Below, piece after piece: positions 1 through 7,046 of a stretch of 9,186 bases of DNA. Numbering within the stretch: position 1 is the stretch's first letter; every line of letters begins with the position of its first letter. The notes under the pieces are model-generated. The model did not search any database, was not told the origin of the DNA, and was given only the letters and a program-made list of their open reading frames with translations. Source of the DNA: an uncultured Prevotella sp. (GTDB taxonomy: Bacteria; Bacteroidota; Bacteroidia; Bacteroidales; Bacteroidaceae); assembly GCA_938018155.1 (NCBI GenBank), contig CALIIG010000100.1, positions 1-9,186 of the forward strand, in the 5' to 3' direction. Made by a program: the position numbers and the translations under genes.

Positions 1-80
1 TCGAACAATGGGTGTGACGACCGTCAACAGCTCTGCTGACGGCCGTCGAACGATGAGCAGAAGCATATAAAGAAGGTATC
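1..80. repeat. degenerate 22-bp direct repeat and imperfect hairpin
   Basis: The left edge holds two related units about 22 bases apart: TGACGACCGTC at 15-25 and TGACGGCCGTC at 37-47 differ at one base. The flanking TCGAACAATG (1-10) and TCGAACGATG (46-55) also differ at one base. CAGC (28-31) can pair with GCTG (35-38), and CCGT (21-24) with ACGG (39-42), giving an imperfect hairpin. No T-run follows, so a classical terminator is not supported, although this could be the 3' end of an upstream transcription unit. One plus frame is open from base 2 to a TAA at 68-70, too short to call a gene. Confidence 0.35.
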
Positions 81-102
81 GTTGCTTTGCAACCAAGTTG
101 CA
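81..102 (+). promoter_or_regulatory. candidate operator of three alternating GTTGC/GCAAC half-sites
   Basis: GTTGC (81-85), GCAAC (89-93) and GTTGC (97-101) alternate in orientation, each pair separated by 3 bases, so two inverted repeats overlap and share the middle half-site. The second repeat extends to TGCAAC-CAA-GTTGCA (88-102). The element lies just upstream of a -7 box and overlaps the expected -33 region of the metal-ATPase promoter, a position suited to repression. Overlapping half-sites of this kind resemble operators of Fur-superfamily regulators (Fur, Zur, PerR), but the regulator is not in the window and its identity is inference. Confidence 0.5.
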
Positions 103-114
103 GGAACGATGTAT

Positions 115-129
115 TAACTTTGCCGTCAG
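115..129 (+). promoter_or_regulatory. Bacteroidetes-type -7 promoter element
   Basis: TAACTTTG at 115-122 matches the Bacteroidetes primary sigma consensus TAnnTTTG. Transcription would start near 127-129, giving a leader of about 24 bases before the ATPase start at 152. The -33 element is less clear. A TTTG at 86-89 leaves 25 bases of spacer, longer than the usual 19-21, and GTTG at 97-100 leaves only 14. A weak -33 box could mean that the overlapping half-sites and a bound regulator strongly affect its use. Confidence 0.5.
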
Positions 130-151
130 ATAATAAAACATCAATCGGGAT

Positions 152-2047
152 ATGAATAAAAAACTACTTTTCAGAATTTTCCTTACAGCGGCAACGCTTG
201 CACCGGCCTGGTTGTTTGTAAAAACGGCCGGTATACCGTTGTGGGCACAGCTTATGGTTTATTTGGTGCCTTACCTCATGATCAGCTACGACGTTATGGG
301 CGAAGCCGTGGAAGAGGGCATAAAGGAACGCAATCCGTTTAACGAAGACTTCCTGATGTGCATTGCAACACTGGGTGCTTTGGGCATCGGTTTCCTGCCG
401 GGGGCCGGGCCTGAGTTTGTAGAGGCGGTGTTTGTCATGCTGTTTTTCCAGGTGGGTGAGCTGTTTGAAGATTACGCTGAGGGCAATAGCAAACGGTCAA
501 TAGAGGCTATGATGGACATCCGTCCTGACATAGCCAGCGTAGAACGCGACGGCAAGGTATCGGTTGTAGCTCCTGACAACGTGAAGATTGGGGAAACCGT
601 GATAGTAAAGGCCGGTGAAAAGATACCACTTGACGGCACTGTTCTTGATGGCCATTCGAGCTTGAACACCGTTGCTTTAACCGGTGAGAGCATGCCTCGT
701 GAGGCTAACCCCGGCGACATGGTTATCAGCGGGTGCGTAAATATGACTGGTGTGTTGAGGGTAAAAGTTGAGAAAAGTTTTGGCGAGTCGACATGTTCGA
801 AGATTCTTAAACTTGTAGAGGAGTCGGGAGAACACAAGTCGAAGAGCGAAACTTTTATACGACGCTTTGCCCGTATCTACACACCGGTGGTGGTTTTGCT
901 GGCTTTGGTGTTCGCGTTTGTGCCGCCATTGTTCAGCGAAAATTACGGCAACGCTCTGGCTACGTGGGCTTACCGTGCGTTGAGTTTCCTTGTGGTAAGC
1001 TGCCCCTGTGCACTTGTTATTTCTATTCCGTTGAGCTTTTTCGGTGGCATTGGCGGTGCATCGCGAAAGGGAATATTGGTAAAAGGTGGCAACTATATGG
1101 ACGCATTGGCGCACCTTTCTACCGTAGTGTTCGATAAAACAGGCACGCTTACCGAAGGTATATTTGCCGTTGAGGCCGTACATCCCGATGATATTGACGA
1201 GCAGGAGCTGCTTCATCTGGCTGCCCATGTTGAGCGATTCAGTACCCATCCCATTGCCATGGCTCTGCGTGCAGCCTATCCTGCCGAGAACGACAGCTGC
1301 AAGATAGAAGAGGTTGAGGAAACGGCCGGCGAAGGAATATCGGCTCGGGTGAACGGCCGGAGGGTGAGCGTGGGTAATGAAAAGATGATGGCACGCGTGG
1401 GTGCACATGTGCATACGTGCACGAAATGCGTGGGACATGCGGGCACTGTCATCCATGTGGCTGTTGAAGGAGCCTATGCAGGCCACGTGGTTATTGCCGA
1501 CAGGGTGAAGGCCGACAGCCGTGAGGCGATAGCTGCATTGAAGAACGAAGGAATAAGGAAAACGGTAATGCTCACGGGCGACCACGAAAACGTAGCACGG
1601 CAAGTGGCTGCAGAGCTGGGCATTGACGAGTATCACGCCGGCCTGTTACCTGCCGACAAGGTATCTTATGTAGAGCGTTACCTGAAGAGTATGCCGCCAA
1701 AGGGACGGCTTGCCTTTGTTGGCGACGGCATTAATGACGCTCCCGTGCTGGCCCGTGCTGACGTAGGTATAGCCATGGGCGCGCTGGGGAGCGACGCTGC
1801 CATAGAGGCTGCCGACGTGGTTCTGATGGACGACAAGCCCCATAAGATAGCTACGGCCGTGCGCATAGCCCGCCGAACCATAGCCATTGCCCATCAGAAT
1901 GCCTGGTTTGCCATTGCAACGAAGGTGCTTATCCTTGTGCTTGTGGGGCTCGGACTGCTGGGAAATCTTGCCATGCCGGTTGCCGTGTTCGGCGATGTGG
2001 GCGTAATGGTGCTGTGTGTGCTCAATGCAACGCGCACGCTAAGGTAA
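152..2047 (+). CDS. heavy-metal P1B-type ATPase (Zn/Cd/Pb exporter, ZntA/CadA family)
   Basis: This inner-membrane pump uses ATP to export soft divalent metals such as Zn, Cd or Pb from the cytoplasm. The 631-residue protein has the full P1B order: membrane segments within about 8-105, actuator TGES at 177-180, metal-binding CPC at 284-286 in a membrane helix, phosphorylation motif DKTGT at 328-332 (Asp328), the P1B-specific His-Pro at 366-367, hinge GDGINDAP at 524-531, and a final helix pair with Lys591 and Asp615. That Lys/Asp pair corresponds to residues of Zn-type pumps and argues against copper. There is no N-terminal CxxC metal-binding domain; the protein starts directly with a membrane helix, which is common for pumps of this length. 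A small Cys/His cluster lies in the nucleotide-binding domain (His419, His421, Cys423, Cys426, His429). The ATG at 152 follows the -7 box closely. The exact metal cannot be read from sequence alone. Confidence 0.93.
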   Translation: MNKKLLFRIFLTAATLAPAWLFVKTAGIPLWAQLMVYLVPYLMISYDVMGEAVEEGIKERNPFNEDFLMCIATLGALGIGFLPGAGPEFVEAVFVMLFFQVGELFEDYAEGNSKRSIEAMMDIRPDIASVERDGKVSVVAPDNVKIGETVIVKAGEKIPLDGTVLDGHSSLNTVALTGESMPREANPGDMVISGCVNMTGVLRVKVEKSFGESTCSKILKLVEESGEHKSKSETFIRRFARIYTPVVVLLALVFAFVPPLFSENYGNALATWAYRALSFLVVSCPCALVISIPLSFFGGIGGASRKGILVKGGNYMDALAHLSTVVFDKTGTLTEGIFAVEAVHPDDIDEQELLHLAAHVERFSTHPIAMALRAAYPAENDSCKIEEVEETAGEGISARVNGRRVSVGNEKMMARVGAHVHTCTKCVGHAGTVIHVAVEGAYAGHVVIADRVKADSREAIAALKNEGIRKTVMLTGDHENVARQVAAELGIDEYHAGLLPADKVSYVERYLKSMPPKGRLAFVGDGINDAPVLARADVGIAMGALGSDAAIEAADVVLMDDKPHKIATAVRIARRTIAIAHQNAWFAIATKVLILVLVGLGLLGNLAMPVAVFGDVGVMVLCVLNATRTLR

Positions 2048-2057
2048 GCCCTTAGCG
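2037..2057. terminator. shared hairpin between convergent genes
   Basis: CGCTAAGG (2037-2044) and CCTTAGCG (2050-2057) form a perfect 8-base-pair stem with a 5-base loop. The ATPase stop TAA (2045-2047) is in the loop, and the stop of the convergent lipoprotein gene (2052-2054 on the minus strand) is in the right arm. Only 4 bases separate the two genes. The downstream tract is only weakly T-rich on the plus strand (CTTTCTCT) and not T-rich on the minus strand. A bidirectional terminator is therefore plausible but not textbook. Confidence 0.5.
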
Positions 2058-2642
2058 CACTTTCTCTATACGAACCGTCTTGCGGCCGCTGTAACAGTAA
2101 ACGTTGTAGCGGCCGTTTGTATAGGCATCCTCGTCACCGGCCATGTCGAGTGTGAAGCCGCCGGTCTTCACCTGTTCAACAAGGTTTTGATAAGTAGCCG
2201 TATTAAATACACCGATAATGATGCTTTCGGCACCGTCGGGCATCATAGCCACATAGCTTGATGTGCCTTTTTTACGTGGCTTGGGCGTGTCGTTGTATAG
2301 ATTTTTGCTCATACTTTTGGCAGGAGTACAGTTTTTATAGAGCATCCTGGCGTAGTTTTCAACACGGTAAACGCCGTATCGGTTAATAACAGTATAACCA
2401 TTTGCGCGCGCAATAGAGTCGGCTTTTTCGGGATTGTTTAGCAGTAAGGCGGCATCTTTAATGCTTAAAACGCTGGTGTTGGCAGCAACGGCCGGGTTGA
2501 TTTCTTGTGGAACAGATTGTTGCTGAGCCTGCTGATGCGTTGCTGTTGTTTGTTTGGATGTTCCACATCCTGTAAGCGAAATTGATAGAAAAGCTGCTGC
2601 TGTTATTACAAGAGCAACAGTAAGAAATGATGTTTTCTTCAT
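2052..2642 (-). CDS. small lipoprotein of unknown function
   Basis: I do not recognise a named family. The product is a secreted lipoprotein of about 196 residues. It has a lysine-rich start (MKK), a hydrophobic stretch and the lipobox LTGC, whose cysteine is residue 26 counted from this start. After the lipid anchor comes a short Gln/Thr-rich linker, then a mixed domain. Its middle section, which begins with a predicted helical SIKDAALLLNNPEKADSIAR stretch, could fold as a small alpha/beta unit, and its C-terminal half is rich in Tyr, Gly and Asn. An alternative ATG lies three codons upstream at 2651 and would give MTNMKK; I prefer the internal ATG because it gives the usual signal-peptide start. 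It follows comM by about 50 bases on the same strand, so it may be read through from it. It is likely anchored in the cell envelope. Confidence 0.7.
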   Translation of the reverse strand: MKKTSFLTVALVITAAAFLSISLTGCGTSKQTTATHQQAQQQSVPQEINPAVAANTSVLSIKDAALLLNNPEKADSIARANGYTVINRYGVYRVENYARMLYKNCTPAKSMSKNLYNDTPKPRKKGTSSYVAMMPDGAESIIIGVFNTATYQNLVEQVKTGGFTLDMAGDEDAYTNGRYNVYCYSGRKTVRIEKVR

Positions 2643-2698
2643 GTTTGTCATGTTATCCTGTTAATAATTGAAATACAGTATATTGTCATTTCATCGGG

Positions 2699-4246
2699 TT
2701 ACGCTCCTCGGTCGGCCCAGTCGCCACGGTCGAGCTGGCGATATGCTATGGCTTCGGCAATATGTTCCTGAGCTACACGCCCGGCCCCGGCGAGGTCGGC
2801 TATGGTTCGTGCCACCTTTAATATGCGCGAATAAGCACGTGCCGAGAGGCTGAGACGCTCCATGGCTATGCGCAATAATTCAAGGCCTTTTTCGTCGGGC
2901 TCGGCATAATGGTGAATCATTCGCTCGGTCATCTGTGCGTTGCAGTGGATTAACTTGCTGTCTTTAAAGCGTTCGGTTTGTATGGCACGGGCAGCAATGA
3001 CGCGCTCGCGTATCGCTGACGAAGGCTCTCCCGGCTGTGCCTGTGACAGGTCTTTGAAAGGAATGGCCGATATTTCGCACTGAATATCAATGCGGTCCAT
3101 CAATGGTCCCGATATTTTATTGAGGTAATGCTGTATCTGTCCCGGCGTGCAGACGCAATGATGCGTGGGGTCTCCATAGTAGCCGCAAGGGCAAGGGTTC
3201 ATGGATGCCACAAACATGAACGAACAAGGATAGGTTACTGTATACTTGGCACGGCTTATAGTGATGACCCTGTCTTCTAATGGTTGCCGGAGAACCTCCA
3301 ATGTATGTTTGCTAAATTCGGGTAATTCGTCACAGAATAACACGCCATTATGGGCCTGAGAAATCTCTCCGGGCATGGGGTTTGTGCCGCCACCTACGAG
3401 GGCTGCTTCTGAAATGGTGTGATGGGGAGAGCGGAAAGGCCGCTGCGATATGAGAGAAGAGCCGCGACTCAGGAGGCCTGCGACCGAATGAATCTGCGTA
3501 GTTTCGAGGCTCTCGGCAAGGGTAAGGGGTGGTAAAATTGAAGGCAGTCGCTTGGCCATCATACTTTTTCCTGACCCGGGAGGGCCGATCATGATGAGAT
3601 TATGGCCTCCTGCGGCAGCTACTTCAAAGGCTCGTTTCACGTTCTCCTGTCCGCGGACGTCAGAAAAATCAAGGTCAAAATTATACTGATGCTCAAAAAA
3701 TTCCTTACGTGTATCAACAACAACGGGCTGGCATTGTGTTTTTCCATCGAGGAAAGATATAACATCAGCCATATTATCCATGCCGTAAACGTTGAGCTGG
3801 TTCACAATAGCCGCCTCGCGTGCATTGGCTGTGGGCACGATAAGGCCTTCGTAATGCTCGGCTCTTGCCTTAATGGCTACGGGCAGAACACCTTTAACCG
3901 GCTGTAGTTTGCCATCGAGCCCCAATTCGCCTACCATCATAAAGCGGGCGAGTGATTGTGAGCCAATCTGTCCGTCGGCAGCGAGAATGGCGATGGCCAA
4001 CGGCAAATCGAAGCTGCTTCCCTCCTTTTTAAGGTCGGCGGGTGCCATGTTAACGGTGATGTCGGCTTTAGGAAATTTCAGTCCGTTATATTGTAAAGCC
4101 GCGGCAATACGGTCGCGACCTTCACGCACAGCTTCGTCACCGAGTCCGGTAAAATGATACATAACGCCACGCGTCAGGCTTACTTCAATGGTAACTGGCG
4201 TAACATTGAGCCCGTTAACAGCGGCACTATAAGTCTTTACAAGCAT
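2699..4246 (-). CDS. comM: ComM/YifB-family Mg-chelatase-like AAA+ ATPase
   Basis: ComM is a cytoplasmic hexameric AAA+ helicase that promotes branch migration when incoming single-stranded DNA recombines with the chromosome during natural transformation; that role is known from Vibrio and Haemophilus. The 515 residues are the full family length. An N-terminal ChlI-like domain (about 1-170) is followed by the AAA+ domain with Walker A GPPGSGKS at 221-228, the family signature RPFRSPHHTISEAALVGGG at 269-287, Walker B VLFCDELPE at 302-310 and DRID at 384-387. Cys352, Cys354, Cys364 and Cys366 in the MNPCPCGYYGD...HHCVC segment form a candidate zinc site. The C-terminal Mg-chelatase helical domain covers about 420-507. 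The gene is 23 bases downstream of the TlpA-like gene, suggesting co-transcription. It is conserved in Prevotella-like genomes, and its presence does not by itself show that the host is competent. Confidence 0.93.
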   Translation of the reverse strand: MLVKTYSAAVNGLNVTPVTIEVSLTRGVMYHFTGLGDEAVREGRDRIAAALQYNGLKFPKADITVNMAPADLKKEGSSFDLPLAIAILAADGQIGSQSLARFMMVGELGLDGKLQPVKGVLPVAIKARAEHYEGLIVPTANAREAAIVNQLNVYGMDNMADVISFLDGKTQCQPVVVDTRKEFFEHQYNFDLDFSDVRGQENVKRAFEVAAAGGHNLIMIGPPGSGKSMMAKRLPSILPPLTLAESLETTQIHSVAGLLSRGSSLISQRPFRSPHHTISEAALVGGGTNPMPGEISQAHNGVLFCDELPEFSKHTLEVLRQPLEDRVITISRAKYTVTYPCSFMFVASMNPCPCGYYGDPTHHCVCTPGQIQHYLNKISGPLMDRIDIQCEISAIPFKDLSQAQPGEPSSAIRERVIAARAIQTERFKDSKLIHCNAQMTERMIHHYAEPDEKGLELLRIAMERLSLSARAYSRILKVARTIADLAGAGRVAQEHIAEAIAYRQLDRGDWADRGA

Positions 4247-4269
4247 GTGGAGTAGTTGGTTTTAAGGTG

Positions 4270-5271
4270 TCAGATGAGGCTTTCTATTTTCTCACGCAAA
4301 CTGTTAATGTCTATACTGCGGGCTACAATGCGTCCGTCTTTTATAACAATATTGTCGGGCACGTTTTGTAAACCTAATATTTTCAGGGGAACAGTATTGA
4401 ACATTTCGCCTGTAAATACGTTGGGCCACGATACCTGGTTCACGCTAAGGTAGGTGTTACAATCGGATAGGCTGGCATCGACACAAATGGAAAGAACCTT
4501 GAATGTTTTTTGTTTTTCGAGTTGTATCTGGCTTAACTGTCGAAGAATATCGGTGCTGGGAAAACTCCACGATGCCCATGTGCAGATTACAACAAGTCCG
4601 TGGGTGAGTGAGTTTGAGGTGATAATATTGCCTTTCATGTCTTTAACCTTGAATGCAGGAAGACGTGACCCCACGATGGTTTTGCCTAACACTTTGACAT
4701 TCTGCAATAGATTGCTGATTACGTAATTATCAGGTTGCTTGTCCTTTAAAATCTTAAGGAGGCGGGTTGCTTCTTTATAATCGGGGCTTGGAGAGGCTAC
4801 AAAGTATTTCTTTACTAAATAAACACTGACTGGCGACTGTGGATTGTTTTCTGTAAACTGTATGGCTGCATGTTTCTCTTGCGGTGGCGTGGCAGTAGAA
4901 ATCTGCTCACGAAAGGCCGTCATCAGCTCGTTATCGTCGGTACCTTTAATCTTCAACATCTTCAGGTGTGAGGCATCTCCCTCAATGTCTACGCTTTTCC
5001 CGGGCTGCGCAAAGATGGGTTGCTCGGAGAAATTAGGGAATACAAGCATAAGCGTTGTGGGATGATCGCACTCTATTTCATGGCTGAAGCGACCGCCTTG
5101 TACCTTTATGGTATCGAATCCGTTGATGGTACCGTCGGAACTATAAAGGTAAAACTCGCCCTGATTAATCTGTAACAGTCGGCCTTCAATTTTGAAATGT
5201 TTACTGTCTTCGCCGCAAGAGGCAAGAAGTAACAGGGCTGGAAGAAAGACGAGAAGAAAGTGCTTGAGCAT
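4270..5271 (-). CDS. TlpA-like thioredoxin-fold lipoprotein (DUF4369), active-site cysteines absent
   Basis: This is a 333-residue envelope lipoprotein with the two-part layout common in Bacteroidetes. After signal peptide and lipobox LLASC (Cys19), a DUF4369-type beta domain spans about 25-120, a helical linker about 120-195, and a TlpA/AhpC-like thioredoxin domain about 200-333. The thioredoxin active site normally reads WCxxC. Here it is WASWSFPS (232-239), with Ser236 and Ser239 in place of both cysteines. The cis-proline region survives (NVPDNIVI, Pro305). The protein should keep the fold but not catalyse dithiol exchange, so a binding or chaperone role is more likely. I start it at the ATG at 5271, giving MLKHFLLVF, rather than at 5313, because the upstream 14 residues are His-rich and would spoil the signal peptide, and because the upstream hairpin would overlap. 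It lies 23 bases before comM. Confidence 0.8.
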   Translation of the reverse strand: MLKHFLLVFLPALLLLASCGEDSKHFKIEGRLLQINQGEFYLYSSDGTINGFDTIKVQGGRFSHEIECDHPTTLMLVFPNFSEQPIFAQPGKSVDIEGDASHLKMLKIKGTDDNELMTAFREQISTATPPQEKHAAIQFTENNPQSPVSVYLVKKYFVASPSPDYKEATRLLKILKDKQPDNYVISNLLQNVKVLGKTIVGSRLPAFKVKDMKGNIITSNSLTHGLVVICTWASWSFPSTDILRQLSQIQLEKQKTFKVLSICVDASLSDCNTYLSVNQVSWPNVFTGEMFNTVPLKILGLQNVPDNIVIKDGRIVARSIDINSLREKIESLI

Positions 5272-5276
5272 AGAAA

Positions 5277-5308
5277 ATAAAGTATGGTGCCTATGATGTG
5301 GAAGCAAA
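5277..5308 (-). promoter_or_regulatory. candidate Bacteroidetes promoter for the TlpA-like gene
   Basis: On the minus strand, TTTG (5308-5305) is followed after 20 bases by TACTTTAT (5284-5277). This fits TTTG-N19-21-TAnnTTTG except in the last base of the -7 box. The predicted transcription start falls only a few bases before, or at, the ATG at 5271, so the transcript would have almost no leader. It sits just past the terminator hairpin of the preceding gene, which makes a fresh promoter here sensible. It may drive the tlpA-like, comM and lipoprotein genes together. Confidence 0.4.
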
Positions 5309-5311
5309 AGC

Positions 5312-5354
5312 AAAGAAGCTAAAGAAGTTTGGGATTAACCTCTTTAGCTTCTTT
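5312..5354 (-). terminator. long terminator hairpin downstream of the TPR lipoprotein gene
   Basis: AAAGAAGCTAAAGA (5312-5325) and TCTTTAGCTTCTTT (5341-5354) form a perfect 14-base-pair stem around a 15-base loop. Read on the minus strand it lies about 30 bases after the stop of the TPR lipoprotein gene and is followed by a T-rich but interrupted tail (GCTTTTGCTTCC). The stem is A/T-rich, so it is less stable than its length suggests, but its position between two same-strand genes supports termination. Confidence 0.65.
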
Positions 5355-5385
5355 ATTGAGTTGTATGACGTGCCGTTATGGCCTT

Positions 5386-7041
5386 TTATTTCAAATTCGC
5401 CAGCTCTAAGTCCTTTTTGGCGTATTCTGCAAGTGCGGAATCAGCACTGATAGCTTTGTTAAGGGCTGTTTTCGCTGCCGATGTGTTGCCCTGACGGTTT
5501 AATACAAGTGCCTTCAAATAATATGTTAGCGCATCGGCATTCTTTACATTATTAAGTGTGGCTACGGCAGCAGCATAGTCCTTATTCAACAGTTGGGCAA
5601 GTGCAGCACTGTTGGAATATGAATCGCCAAAGTCCTTAACGGCTTCAGAATAGTTGCCTTTGGCAATGTTTAAATTACCGAGAGCCTGACCAAGATCGTT
5701 AGCTTCAGTAGCCTTTGAAATAAGATATTCAGCATCCTTCAACTGGCCATTCTTCAAAGCTACGAGGCCAAGGTTGGCATTTGCTTCCGGTGCCTTGCCC
5801 TTATTCTGCGCTTCTGTGAAATAGCGTTTGGCGGTAACCTGATCACCTTTCTTAAAAGCGAGGGTGCCTAAATTGTTGAATGCACGATAGTCAGTGGGGT
5901 AAAGCTCTGATGTTTTCTTATAAATTTCAGCCTTTTTATCAGCATTGGGTTCGAGAGTTGCACAATAAAGCAGCTCGTCTGCGCTCAGTTTTGAAGGGTC
6001 AGAAGTATATTGTGCTTTGATTTGATCGTCAGAACGGCCGATCGTTTCATAGTTAATGATCAAACGGCTACGACGTAATTCGGGCAGAATACCGGTTGCA
6101 AGTTCACGGAAACCTTCGCTCATGTTGCGGATTTGACGCTCACGTTCTTCGGGATCTTTGTACATTTCGAGCACACGTAAAATCACGTTCTTGTCCTGAA
6201 TATTGCTTGCAGCAACAAGCTGCTTGAAGCCATCCCAGTCCTGTGCCGTGTAATGTGCATCAACATTAGCGTTGGCAAGTTGCGTTGCCTTGAGCTGTTG
6301 GTTTACATATTTCTCTGTGGTATTCTGACGTTTATTCGCTAATTTGTTGTTGAATGTATAGCCACCTTCAGGCGATGCGTATGCAGCGATCTCAACATTC
6401 TTAAGGTTAAGGTCTTCGCGTGAAGCGTTAATCTTCTTCAGCATTTGCACGAAGTCCTTGACAGAATTACTTTTTAGTTCGCTCTTTCTTAAGTTAGCCT
6501 GATTCACTAAGAACTTAATGTTGGCTTCTTGACGTTGTGCTTTAACACGCTGGAAAGAGTCGAGGGCAAGGCATCCGCCTGCATTGTCCATAGCCTGCTT
6601 ATATAATTCGGCTGTCGCTATAACGCCAGTTGCAACCTTTACTGCAGGAATTGTTACCTTTTTATTGCCTATACGCGCATCAAATGTGAGGTACATGTCG
6701 CTCTGTTGCATCGCAGACGTATAGTCAAAAGCTGTTTTCATCGTATACTTACCGCCCATTTTGTATGATATGGTCTGGTTATTTCCTTGCACCTTTTCGC
6801 CCTGGAATGCCGTACTTGAGCCTGTAATTTTCTGGCCATTAGCATTGCGAAGTTCTGGTGTAACGGTTACGATGGCTTTCTTCTTCATGTATTTCTCAGG
6901 GAAAGTACCATTAATTGTTGCAGGAACCTTTCCACCAAGGGTTTCCAATGGGTTTGGCTCGACAGTGAAATTATCTGCTGAAAGCGGACCCATTTTTGAA
7001 CACGAAGATAAAGCAAAAAGTGAACAAACGGATAAAGATAG
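5386..7041 (-). CDS. TPR-repeat lipoprotein with OmpA-like motif, 5' end lost at the junction
   Basis: This is a secreted Bacteroidetes lipoprotein, probably in the outer membrane, facing the periplasm or surface. The first in-frame ATG is at 6993, but the frame continues upstream and reads LSLSVCSLFALSSC, a clear signal-peptide core with lipobox LSSC (Cys codon 7000-7002). No start codon exists before an in-frame TGA near 7114, so the first few residues (the usual MKK-like part) are missing. Counting from the ATG at 6993, a beta-rich domain covers about 10-125, an OmpA-like segment with the motif IAAYASPEG is at 202-210, and TPR-type helical repeats cover about 335-535. OmpA-like segments can bind peptidoglycan, and TPRs bind proteins; the exact partner is unknown. 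Type IX secretion component PorE combines TPR and OmpA domains, but it also has a WD40-like part that is absent here, so I do not call it PorE. The truncation comes from the join, not from an internal mutation. Confidence 0.8.
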   Translation of the reverse strand, partial: LSLSVCSLFALSSCSKMGPLSADNFTVEPNPLETLGGKVPATINGTFPEKYMKKKAIVTVTPELRNANGQKITGSSTAFQGEKVQGNNQTISYKMGGKYTMKTAFDYTSAMQQSDMYLTFDARIGNKKVTIPAVKVATGVIATAELYKQAMDNAGGCLALDSFQRVKAQRQEANIKFLVNQANLRKSELKSNSVKDFVQMLKKINASREDLNLKNVEIAAYASPEGGYTFNNKLANKRQNTTEKYVNQQLKATQLANANVDAHYTAQDWDGFKQLVAASNIQDKNVILRVLEMYKDPEERERQIRNMSEGFRELATGILPELRRSRLIINYETIGRSDDQIKAQYTSDPSKLSADELLYCATLEPNADKKAEIYKKTSELYPTDYRAFNNLGTLAFKKGDQVTAKRYFTEAQNKGKAPEANANLGLVALKNGQLKDAEYLISKATEANDLGQALGNLNIAKGNYSEAVKDFGDSYSNSAALAQLLNKDYAAAVATLNNVKNADALTYYLKALVLNRQGNTSAAKTALNKAISADSALAEYAKKDLELANLK

Positions 7042-7046
7042 AATCA
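7036..7046. other. junction between Bacteroidetes-like and Streptococcus-like DNA
   Basis: To the left the minus strand reads a Bacteroidetes lipoprotein signal peptide. To the right the plus strand reads a streptococcal terminator, extended -10 and small membrane-protein gene. The palindromic terminator begins at 7042, so the join is most likely at 7041/7042, give or take a few bases. There is no insertion sequence, integrase, tRNA or long repeat here. Gene content, ribosome-site strength, promoter type and base composition all change at this point. Confidence 0.85.

Noticed and set aside
2..70. Possible 3' end of an upstream plus-strand gene, open from the window edge to TAA at 68-70
   Set aside because: Only 22 codons with no recognisable motif; the sequence is also explained by the short repeat and hairpin there.
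472..837. 121-codon minus-strand frame inside the ATPase gene
   Set aside because: Antisense shadow with no signal, domain or ribosome site.
677..1636. 319-codon open frame on the minus strand opposite the P-type ATPase
   Set aside because: It lies antisense to an ATPase with every family motif intact, and its translation is rich in His, Cys and Ser with no recognisable domain. It is a shadow of codon bias.
3602..4157. Plus-strand frames of 101 and 94 codons opposite comM
   Set aside because: Both overlap the well-supported comM gene on the opposite strand and show no family features.
4256..5065. Plus-strand frames opposite the TlpA-like gene
   Set aside because: They overlap a lipoprotein gene with a clear signal peptide and two-domain layout; no independent support.
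5386..7041. Type IX secretion component PorE
   Set aside because: TPR and OmpA-like parts are present, but the order differs and no WD40-like repeats are visible, so the specific name is not supported.
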